From Neurospora intermedia (lineage: Eukaryota; Ascomycota; Sordariomycetes; Sordariales; Sordariaceae): DNA of 64,000 nucleotides. The position numbers and the translations under genes were made by a program. Under the pieces are notes generated by a model. That model did not search any database. It worked only from the letters and a program-made list of their open reading frames with translations, and was not told where the DNA came from. The DNA lies in assembly GCA_037102815.1 (NCBI GenBank), contig BTPP01000007.1, forward strand, positions 1,798,001 to 1,862,000, in the 5' to 3' direction. This document shows positions 20,815-31,074 of the stretch, one piece after another; positions within the stretch are counted from its first letter, which is position 1; each line of letters opens with the position of its first letter.

Positions 20815-23800
20815 TACGGTCGATAGTTCATCCACCCTTCGAGGCAACGGAGCGCAACTTGTTTGGAGTTGCCGGCTGGAACTATCGCGACTTCGATGGG
20901 TTCCATCGATGGAATGGCATGTTGCTTTGCTTGCCGGGCCGTGGGACCTTGTGCGATAAAGCTATCCTCACGTGTTGTTACCCCACTTCATCGCTGCTCT
21001 GTCTCCATTTCTACTGTACATGTAGAATAGTGTACAAGTGCATGTCACTGGTTCCTGACAAAACCACAAACCAAGGGCAGGCACTGCAGCTTGAAGGCAG
21101 CCTATTCACTTCACGTAAACAGCTGAGGTCCTGCCCCGGTATCGACGACACTGTGGATTCATTTTTGGACGTTGTCCCTGGCATGGTGTGCAACGACCTA
21201 GGGGTGTATGGTTAGAGAAAAAATACCAGTGTACTTGCCGACAGTATCGCACATTTTCTGACAGTGATGGGATCAGCTTCCAGAAACGATGTCTAGGTAC
21301 ACTGTAGTTTGACAAGAGGAGAGCCATCGGGCGTCGTGCGGGAGGTCGCGAGATGCAACCAGGGAGTTGGAGTCAAGTCTACCTAGTGTGGGATGTAAAA
21401 GTCAACGGAGGACTGAAAGTGCCATCGGCTGCTGCAAGAGAAGCAATGAGGCATATGACTGAATGATTGGTTGCTGTCCTTCTTCGAGTATTCGATAATC
21501 AACATCGGAAATGGGGCATTATTGGCTGCTGACTCGATCTCTTCATTCAATAAAGCTGCCCGAAATGCGATGCCAAGTATATCCATATGGCATCTCCATG
21601 ATATGTCATGATAATTATCGATCCATATTGAAGCTTGCCTGTCCGTGGTGGCCGTCTCCTTTTGCAGTGCTCTCTGGCACCTGGCGAGCCTCCGCGCTGA
21701 ATGCAAATGGCATTTCCTCGTGGTCGAACTCCCCCGTATACCTAGATCGTTGGACACTCCCCTCGTTCCTGGCCTATGCATGGGTGCTCGTATTTGCTTT
21801 GCTCCGACACACGGTCACTCTCGCCCGACTTCAGGGCATCTCCCCCTTCGGATATGGCCGCGTGGCCGCTCTTTTTCTCATCCTGGTCCCCGTTGACGCA
21901 GCCGAGAGAGGCCGTGGTCCAGACCCTTCGGCTTACGCAAGGCTTGGCTTCCTGGAAGCCGTTCCCGCGCCGTGTGTGGCAGTTTGTGCATAGTGCCTTT
22001 ATTAGCCGACCTCTTTCATGCATTGACCGGTCTCAGTTCAAAGTGGATGGCCCAATGGTGAGTGTGGGGGGCAGGCATGACAGAACTCTCCCTCGAGAAG
22101 CAACTATCCCGAGTGAGTCTTTTGGCAGAGTCGAGGTTCGTCCCTATGGCACTGTCAAAGTCCCCGCAGAAGTACACGCTTGTTGAGGTGTTAGGCAAGG
22201 AGGGGAACTCCAGATTGCTCATACTGGCAAACTTGCCGGCTTCTTTCAGCTGTTCACAATCCTCCCGGCTTGCTTTGATATGCATGACGGGCAGTACTTT
22301 GGCATCCCCGAAGAGAATGTTCGGCAGGGCGTGGTGATCATTGGTTGTTTTGCGTCCGATGTGCCGCGCTGCCGCTGTTGTATTACGGCATTACAGGCGG
22401 CTCGAAAACAAGACTGCTCCTTGGAGGGCAGTCAGTCCCACGGGAACACGAGCACCGCAAGAAGGGGCAGCTGTCCAGATGAGAGGGGTTGGGAAGCAGG
22501 CTGGTAAGATATCGACACCTGGCCCAGCCGCCGAACCGTATTGAGCTTATAATTCGACCAGCTTGTCCAAGGGATCTCGCCAGCTTTTGCATAATTCAAT
22601 CCACTTCTTGATAGCTGTTAGCGGTCTGAGGAATCGACCATCAAGATTCCCCCCTATACCCGAGTCCCAATGTCATGTACTGCCATCTGTGGCCGCTTGA
22701 ACATATCGGTCAGGTGTAACCGAACGTGGATGGGTTGCGGACAATCTACAAACTGATGATGACGTCAACTCTGAATAGCCTCCAGCTCGGCGCGTCTGAT
22801 TCTTTGAGATGACAGGTGGAGATGCGGGGCCCGAGGATGGCCTGGAAGGGAATCCGAAGACTAGCCAAGTGGATGGATGGAGTTGGGGTGCTTGGGGTAA
22901 GGTGGGCTCAACTGGGTGGGTGCCGAGTACAATGTATGGTTGCTGTAGGGTTATCTTGTTAAAGAAGAACGCAGCGGCTACATTGAGAGAATCGAGGTCG
23001 TTTTCAAGATGTGGATGCGGTCCGTACTTGTACTTGTACAGAAAGAAAATGCCCAGCCCATCATGTAGGCGTTGTCAGGCTCGGAGGCTAGATCTTTACT
23101 TGACCTGCGTACCGGGTTATCTCTTTGATAAACACGAAAGCGCTCACAGGTGCTCTCACACATCGATATCTTCCTATTCTGGACTTGAGCAAGCAGAACA
23201 GGGATACCGCACATTGGACTTGACCAGTAGACCTTCTTGCGATGACAAGCTGGAACTGAAGTTTAGTGAACTAGTTTCGGATTCTGTGAAAACTTACTCT
23301 TTAGCACTGAAATACTTTTCCATCCTCCATGACTTGAACACCCGATCGCTTGAATCATATGGGAGCAGCTCCAGAAAGACAACTACCACGGTACAGCTTT
23401 GGCAGTGAACACGTGAAGCGCCGTTCGTGGTTTTACTCGAGACAAGCCAACCTGGGTTAAAATCGAAGCGTGAACTCATCCGCTACCCCCTCGAGTGAGG
23501 CAGCGGATTTTTCGCGGAGGGTCAAGTTTCCGGAATTGACGACAGCTTTTGAGCTTCAACACCTGTCAGTTTCCTCCAGAACTGAGGCTAGGTACTAGGC
23601 GTCGACCTGCAAATAGTGTAGGACTGAACTTGGTGTAGCACTTCAAGTCTACCTGGCCCATGCTGTTTGTCTCTTGGACTTCTACATCACCAGCACTACG
23701 AATAAGAAGTTGAAGGATTGGTAAAGTCAAGCCCCAAAGGAATATGAAAGCGAGGTGCAAAGCCCGTACAACAGGTAGAGTAGCAAAGGCTGCTTTGTCG

Positions 23801-25011
23801 GCCTTATGTACCGTCGTTGTTATCCCGCAAACCTGGAACGAGCGAGGCAGGGGAGAGCACAGAGTGGATCCAGGTGTATGCTTGTACCTGTACCTGACTT
23901 GCACTGTCCGGTTTTACTCCCCTCCACCCTAGCACTACTGCATTTGGTTTGCACCAGGCTGTACCTAGGTACCGCTACACAGGCAGCGACAGCTAAAGTG
24001 TCCACCGATGAGAAGTCCGTGCATTATGAGTGGGCAACAAGGCCAGCCATCGAAGGAGCGTGCTTCACCCATCCCACCGCGCGTGGCCTGGCTGCACATC
24101 CACACAAGACACAAACAACATCACTGGTCAGTCAACCGGTCACGGCATCGACACAACTTCCTGCGGTCCAACTTCCACCGACCTCAACTTCTTCTTGATT
24201 CCGTCCGGAAGACCATCCGCTACCTCTACCCTCTCGACGACTGCGTCCACGGAAACTCACTCCACAGTCAACGTCGAATCCTTGGGGTGCCAGCCTGCGT
24301 GTTTCCAAAAGTCGCAGGTACGTAACTCTCTTCTACCCAAAGCCTCGAGGTGACGCGGCGTGAATGCGATGCGCCTTGTTGCCTCTATCCATTCATTGAA
24401 TTGAAGGCTGGGCCTACCTCTACTACTTAGCCGGTTCCATTGTGGTACCTGCGACCAGTACCACCTCGCGGTCTGGCAACCTCGTACCCTTTGCCCTCCC
24501 AGTGACCTACTCTCTGGCTCCCGTCCTTGGCTTGTGACGAACAATTTCCTGACCTTTCGGGCTCTTTGCCTGTCCAGCCCGCCTCCGTCTGCCCTGCCTT
24601 GTTCCAAGCATCGCCCTCGGCTACACTCGTCCACGACCGATCTACCGCGCCGCCCCAAAGTGCGCGAGCCTGCGCAGATTCCCGTTCGGCCTTGCAGCCC
24701 ACCACCCACTCAACCTCCCTCGACATCTACCCTACCTACTGCCTACCACAGCCAACGAACAGACGCACATCTGCCCAAATCGCATCTATCCTCCATTGCG
24801 CCAGAGTCGCAGTGTACCTCGACTCAACCCGTTGTCCCCCAACAACGTTCAAGCGCTGCTGTAGCGAACAACATAGCACCATACATCAGGACAGCACCAA
24901 TCGTCGCGTGCCCGACGACCTCGTCCTACTCGAGCGGCTAAGTTGCCCGAAAATTTTTCTCGATTCTTACCGTACCTGCCTCGAACAGGACAAGTATTAG
25001 ACTCAGTTGTC
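20815..25011. other. 4.2-kb gene-free stretch before the Gbp2-like gene
   Basis: Unusually long for this gene-dense window. Several open frames of 100-200 codons exist (for example 21511-21993 and 22809-23408), but none shows a recognisable domain, and they compete with frames on the other strand. Composition is normal and there is no RIP. The right end (about 24500-25011) is C/T-rich and is probably promoter plus 5' leader of the downstream gene. A palindrome GTACCTAGGTAC lies at 23961-23972. Confidence 0.45.
20969..20974. promoter_or_regulatory. CACGTG E-box core upstream of COQ9
   Basis: Candidate bHLH-type site about 155 bp upstream of the COQ9 start. Supported only by the 6-base core and its position. 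Confidence 0.25.
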
Positions 25012-28000
25012 ATGGGTAAGTTCCAGTCTGACACCAAGCCGGGTCTCTTCTTGCTGTCTCCAAAGTGTCCTGGAGCTGGCTGCCGTCCGCTTTTGGGCTT
25101 TCTCCATATCCTCCTTCTGCCATACCATAAGTATCCTCCCCTCACACAGCTTGGTCTCAGCCGATCCATCCCACCTTGGAGCTCTCTTCTGGTGGTGGCG
25201 GCCGAGACGACTCCTCACTTCACGTTGGACTCTGTTTGTTTCCCCCGGCAATCTTACCCGAACACATATCAATCCCTCACCACTCGCCCTTTACCCCTCC
25301 TCACCACTCGGGATGGCTGGTCGCGTCTACAGGCATCAGTCTTCTCGATAGCAAGCCTTCTCGGTCCCATCTTGCGTTTGTATGAATCTCGTTGTCGGCA
25401 GCACCAGGCGATGCGTCGATGGTGTATCACGCCAGCTCTGTAACCCCAAGGAGAGCCTTCAGTCACAACGGCATTTGATATTGATCAAAGCCACTTGTGC
25501 GGGCCCGGTTTGCGAGTTGTGTGTGGTTGGGTTGTGCTCCGAGTCCTCTTGGGTGGCCAAGTGGAAGCTCGCGTTACCCTTCCCACCGTTCGCAGACGGG
25601 AGCTGCAGTATTGCTGCAGTGACGTGCCCGCGTTTCTTTGCCTTGCGTCGCCTTGTCCTGCCTGGCTCCCAGGCTACATATACACAATTGACAACCCCCC
25701 CTCCTCTCTCCCCCTCCCCCATCCTCCTGCACGTTTTCCCTTTCCGGTCCACAGTGGTAGGAATCATCAGGTTATTCTCACCCCGCCGCGTCACAAGCTC
25801 TCACATCCCCTACCTCTCTCTACCTTTCCTACCTACGCCCTGTGTCAATCCCTTGCGCGGGCTGCTTTCCCCCAGTTGCCACTGGTCACTTCATTTCTCC
25901 CACATCATTCCCATACTGCCTGCCTCCTCCTCCACCTTTCCTTCGTTCTCTCGTCTCCCCACTTAACCACTTACATCGCTCTACTTTATTTTATTCACTT
26001 GGTCTAACCTAGTTCCTCTTTCTACAGCCGACGCAGCAGGAGACACTTATCGCCCTGTAAGTACCACGCATTCAAATTTCTCATCCCCTTTGCCTTGTGT
26101 TCTCAGGGCCGGCTTGTTTCAGTCGGCGTCCACAATCATCTCACCTATCCGTCACGAGCGTGACGCACCCCTCCTCTTTCTTCATAGGCTGCGCGAGGGT
26201 ATAGTTTGGTTTTCAAGCCCCTGCCTCGATGGATTCTCGTCGGTCTCTTGATTTGTAGCCTTTATCAACTAGTCTCGTCTGATCGACTTGTCCTGGCGAT
26301 CTCTGGTCAAGCTTCCGTCCTCGACTCGCATAAGCTAGGAGCTAGCAGTGGGGAACGAGTACCCTTCTGGCCGTCACAACACGCAACTACGTGCAGACCC
26401 GGTCACCTGCAGTTCACTTTATTCCCCTCGCCCTCTGTCCTCCAACTTCCACACACTTTTCTTTTTATCTCCCTCTCTCCAGACCTTACACCTGTTCATT
26501 CGCTGACGACGACTTCCTCGAAGCGTGAGAGGTCCCGTTCCCCCAGACGTGGACGTTCCAGAAGCCCCACTACTCGCCGTTCATACTCGCCCCGTGACCG
26601 TTCGCGGAGTCGCCATCGGAGAAGAAGCCGCACCCCTATGACTGGCCAAGGTGCGCCTGCTGGAGGACAAGGAATTGGCTACACCGGACCACCTCATCGA
26701 ACTTTCGAAGACCGCGCCGCTCATCGTGAACAAGTCATGAACAACATTCGGGAAACGTCGCAGCAGGACCGCCGCGTCTACGTCGGCAATTTGTCCTACG
26801 ATGTCAAATGGCACCACCTCAAGGATTTTATGAGACAGGGTATGTCGTGAGACAAGGATGCGAGGGTCAGGTTCCATGTGTTGCTAACCCATCATTAGCT
26901 GGAGAGGTGCTCTATGCCGATGTGTTGCTGCTTCCTAATGGAATGTCGAAGGTGGGCTATGAGTGATTTGCGTTCGGCTACTGGTTCTTTTGTGGCTCCC
27001 TTCCTTTCGGTTATCTTTGATGGATTGTTGGATTGACGGGTTGGGACATCTTTGTCCATGGAATTTGTAGGGATGCGGGTAAGTCAAGCTTTGAATCCCT
27101 CAATCGGTTATTTGGCGACTAGATGCTGACATCACGTTGTTGACTAGAATTGTGGAATATGCGACCAGGGAGCAAGCTCAAAACGCCGTTGCTACCCTGA
27201 GCAACCAGAACCTTATGGGCAGACTTGTCTATGTTCGCGAGGCAAGTTCACCCTTGGATCATCGCTAGCATAATCATATACTAAACTGGTTTTCAGGACC
27301 GTGAGGCCGAGCCTCGTTTTGGACCTCCTGGAGGAGGTGCCAACCGCGGTGGTTTTGGTGGCGGCATGGGCCCCAACGGATATGGAGCTGTTCCCGGCCA
27401 TGCTGGCCCCGGCGGTTTCGGTGGTGGTCCCATGGCTGGTGGCGGTGGCCGCCAGATCTACGTGTCCAACGTTTGTTCCATGCCCCATTCTTGCTCCTTA
27501 TCATCTCGAAATATACTAATCAACTTTTCTTACAGCTGCCGTACAATGTTGGCTGGCAGGATCTGAAGGATCTGTTCAGACAAGCTGGTAAGTTGAGTCG
27601 TTTCATACATTAACGTGACCTACAGCTTGCGATACTAACTTTCCATAGCGCGCAATGGTGGTGTTATCCGCGCCGACGTTCATATCGGACCTGATGGCCG
27701 CCCGAAAGGATCGGGTATCGTTGTCTTTGAGACCCCGGATGATGCTCGCAACGCCATCCAGCAGTTCAATGGTTACGATTGGCAGGGCCGTATGCTGGAG
27801 GTTCGCGAGGATCGCTTTGCCGGTGCGAATATGGGTCCTGGTGGTTTCGGCGGTCGTGGCGGCTTCGGCGGCGGCCGTGGCGCCTTCGGCGGTTTCGGTC
27901 GCGGCGGCTTCGGTGGTGGCCGCGGTGGCTTTGGAGGTGGCTTCGGCGGTCGTGGCGGCTTCGGAGGAGCTCCCGGTGGTCCCCCTAGCTTCGATGCCAA

Positions 28001-28436
28001 CCAGCCGGCCGCTCAGCCCAACCCGTTCACTGACTTCGCTACTTCTGGTACTGAACGGTCTGAGATCATTTACGTCCGGAACGTAAGTCAAACTTTCCTC
28101 TTGTACCCCCGAGTATCCGATTTCTCTGACTTTCCTCTTCTTCATCAGCTCCCTTGGTCGACCAGCAATGAGGATCTCGTCGAGCTCTTCTCTACTATTG
28201 GTAAGGTAGAGCAGGCTGAGATTCAGTATGAGCCCAGCGGTCGCTCCCGCGGCTCTGGCGTCGTTCGCTTCGACAATGCCGACACCGCCGACACCGCGAT
28301 CCAAAAGTTCCAGGGTTATCAGTATGGTGGACGTCCTCTCGGTCTGAGTTTCGTCAAGTACCTTAACCCTGGTGCTGGCGGGGACAGCATGGATACCGAT
28401 CCCCATGGTGGCCTGACACAAGATCAGATCATGTAA
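25012..28436 (+). CDS. Gbp2/Hrb1-like SR-type mRNA-binding protein, three RRMs
   Basis: Nuclear mRNA-binding SR-like protein. Yeast Gbp2/Hrb1 follow mRNA from transcription (TREX) through splicing surveillance to export. Proposed exons: 25012-25015, 26028-26056, 26524-26839, 26899-26951, 27071-27078, 27148-27241, 27297-27470, 27536-27587, 27649-28082, 28149-28436, about 483 aa. The start gives [11 protein letters not shown], joined to an Arg-Ser region ([13 protein letters not shown]). RRM1 begins [13 protein letters not shown]2 IYVSNLPYNVGW and RRM3 [19 protein letters not shown]1-2 and RRM2-3 linkers are Gly-rich; the second is an FGGRGGFGG repeat like an RGG box. Odd points: a 4-nt coding first exon with a 1-kb intron, an 8-nt exon, and a GC-AG intron (27242-27296). 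The N-terminal splice choice is uncertain: an acceptor at 26187 also keeps the frame open. Confidence 0.88.
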
Positions 28437-29603
28437 ACTGATTACCGACCATCGCGTCAGTCATACTGGTTGATGCAACAGATTTCCTATGATAGTTTGG
28501 GATTTTCCATTTGGAGGTTGTATTATATGACTGGATCTAGGCCTGTCTTCGATGTGGCGCTCGGTTCAATCTTTCCAATTGCACTACTTGTCTATGGACA
28601 GGTGGCTATGGTCAGGGATTCAGTGGCCATGAGCATCGGCCTGGGATGGGGCAGTAGTTCGAATGGCCGCATGACAAGCATGTGAAGGATGGTGTCGGAG
28701 GAAGGAGATTGAGGAAGTTGAATTTGCGACATGCTTTACCTTGCCCAGTTTTAGCACATGGGAGAAGTGAACCCCACTGAAACTTGTTGCTCTTTTTGCG
28801 GCTAACTTCTGGCTCTTTGGCCTTTCTTTCAGCAAGTTGTTTACGGTTCGGACCCTCAAAATGGACAGTTGATCTTGTTTCACCTACATCCCCCCACCTT
28901 TAGACTGTACTCTTGAAGAGAACATGCAATTATCTCGGTTGACCTTAGGATTAAGATCGAACATTGGAACTGCGACTCTTGGTAGCCTGAATCAAAGCCA
29001 ATCAAGGTGAAGCCAACGTGATGTGACGTGTTCGTGGTGTTTCATAATGGTGAATCGAGTGGAGAACGGGTGAGCCGGCTGCCCTTTAGCTGATGCTCAT
29101 AAGTGCGGCTCAAATATGTCTACGCTTAACGTCAGGGTACGGTAGCTGCTGCTTCACCTGGGCAGTCTTGTTATCTTACCAAATGAGAAATGTTAATTTT
29201 GCTAATAGGACCGTTTAGAATCGAGTCACCTGAAGATACACGCTCTCCCGGTGATCAAGTTCACACCCAAGACAGGATCATAAAGGTCAGCCAGCAGATT
29301 TGGAACGAGCATATGAACGCTATCAATTCGGCTCGCTCTTACTCTTTTCTTCGTTCAACAGCTTCTCTGTTAAGGCACAGAAGTCGTTTTTTCACGCCTC
29401 TTCACTTATTCATTTGATGTTCCTCTCTTTCCCTTCCATCTCCATTTCCACGAAGGGCCACATCCTTCCTGCGGCAGGACTGAACATTCTCCAGAACGGG
29501 CATATGATTCCTTTAGTTCGCACCTTTCACTAACTCCAGTAGCTCACGTAGATAGTAGATGTGCGCTGCAAGCTAGATAGGCAGCTGAGATTTTCCTATC
29601 CGC

Positions 29604-29635
<32 letters not shown>

Positions 29636-29964
29636 TCCCCCCTCTCCCAACACCTTTTTTTTCTTTTTTCTTCCCTTCCTTTCTCGCTAGTCGTCTTGAA
29701 GGGTAATACCAACTACAAGCAGTTGAGTCGAGAGGTAGGGCAACCGAGAGTGGCAGATTGAAGGCTATGATGCGGTACTACTCACCAACGCTTTCCTCAC
29801 CATACGTACCCACTTACTTGAACCAAGGTATTCCACCAAAACTTGGGAATATTACAAAATTTTATAGGGTACCCCCATACGGATCCCCCCCTCCGTTAGG
29901 TCAGGTACACACAAGAAGACAGAAAAAGCAATGATGTAATTTGCGACGCTTGCTTCGAGTCCAA
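28437..29964. other. 3' spacer between Gbp2-like and SRP14 genes
   Basis: 1.5 kb between convergent stops. No protein-like frame found. It contains a 30-base C run at 29603-29632 followed by CT-rich sequence. Long 3' untranslated regions would account for part of it. Confidence 0.45.
29603..29632. repeat. Poly-C tract (30 bases)
   Basis: Uninterrupted run of C in the spacer before SRP14. Such runs are unstable and often miscounted in sequencing, so the exact length is doubtful. Confidence 0.85.
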
Positions 29965-30652
29965 TCAGGGAATAGCCATCATAGAAGTCCCACCAGCACC
30001 AACACCAGGACCTCCAGCGGCTGCAGGACCTGTCTTCTTCTTCCTCGACTGCTTTTTCCTCTTGGTCCTGTCTCTCGGCTTCAACGCCCCCATGCCCTTC
30101 TTGCAAACATCGGCGTACCTCCCGTAGAAGGTTTCCAGGTCGGCTGGCTCGACAATGGTGGACAGCTTGATCTTTTCTGTCCTCTTGTCCTTGCCCTTGG
30201 CGTTGGTGGCGCGGATGAGGACCGGGAGCGGGGTGGCAGGGTTGAGGTCGGTGAGAGGGTCGGTATCCGTGGATTGGGAAGGTGTGCTGTAGGATACTGT
30301 GGGAGGGGTTAGCTTTGGTGATAGAGCTTCACTCTACTTGGCTCATCGCGGGTGGATGGAGATGGAGTTTCAGCTTGGAAAACAGCGGGAATTGGGAGGG
30401 TTGTCGTGACGGTAGCAAAGCCGAGTGTGAAGTTTCCCGTTTGCGCTGGGTTGGTGTAGGTACACGTACGCCTCTTTTGTACTAGGTTGATGGTTCCGTG
30501 ATCTTGGTTCTTCCTATGCTCGAACAGATTGGTGAGCTTGGAAAAGAACTATACCAGAGTAGGTTGAAGTCAGATTAGCAGGGTCTCCTCAGGAAGGGAT
30601 CACAGCAGTCAGTAACATATAACAGTACCTCATCGTGAGTTAAATGACCCAT
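29965..30652 (-). CDS. srp14: SRP14, signal recognition particle 14-kDa subunit
   Basis: Binds the Alu domain of SRP RNA and takes part in translation arrest during co-translational targeting to the ER. Three exons, 30629-30652, 30470-30548 and 29965-30296, with 80- and 173-nt introns, give about 144 aa. It starts MGHLTHDEFFSKLTNLFEHR, then INLVQKRLSY across the second intron. The core is PLPVLIRATNAKGK, KIKLSTIVEPADLETFYGRY, then the basic KGMGALKPRDRTKRKKQSRK RNA-binding stretch and a Gly/Ala tail ending MMAIP. It is a little longer than human SRP14 (136 aa) because of an extra Ser/Thr/Asp insert after the first strands, which fungal members commonly have. Confidence 0.93.
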
Positions 30653-31074
30653 GATGTCCAGTTGTTTTTCTTTCTCTTCTTTTGCTTGTTTGCAAATGGT
30701 AAGACAACAATTCGGCTGAGGAGTGAATGTGAAGGCAACCTAGAATGATTGATGAGAGTCAACGAGAGTGGCAGCTTTCCCCACTGCCGTTGGCCAGCTC
30801 CCGTCGGGAGTGAGCTTCCCCAGTATAAAACCAGCCGGGTGGGGTCCCAAGCAACCGAGGATCCGCTTCATCTCTTGGCGCTTCCCTCTTGGCCCCGCAG
30901 TCGACACGCCTGGAACCCTGCACCGACCGATAACCAAAAAAACTATCTGATAACGATAGCAGGGCCCCAGTCGCGCGCTCTTCTAGGTATGCAGCAACGA
31001 AAGAGAAAGCCTTGCAAAGTTTGGAGGTCGTACCAATCAATCACATCTACACCTCCGCACGCGCATATTACAAC
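30653..31074. promoter_or_regulatory. Divergent promoter region, SRP14 and SGD1
   Basis: 422 bp between start codons of two divergent genes, one for protein targeting and one for ribosome assembly. It should hold both promoters and 5' leaders. No specific site identified. Confidence 0.45.

Noticed and set aside
21511-21993. A 160-codon open frame as a possible small membrane protein
   Set aside because: It has a hydrophobic patch but no family resemblance, and the opposite strand is also open over much of it.
22809-23408. A 199-codon open frame in the large spacer, as a possible gene
   Set aside because: No recognisable domain, low-complexity and Cys/Ser/Tyr-heavy translation, competing frames on the other strand, and no plausible intron partners.
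27773-28000. A minus-strand Pro/Lys-rich repeat frame
   Set aside because: It is the antisense shadow of the Gly-rich FGG repeat of the Gbp2-like gene.
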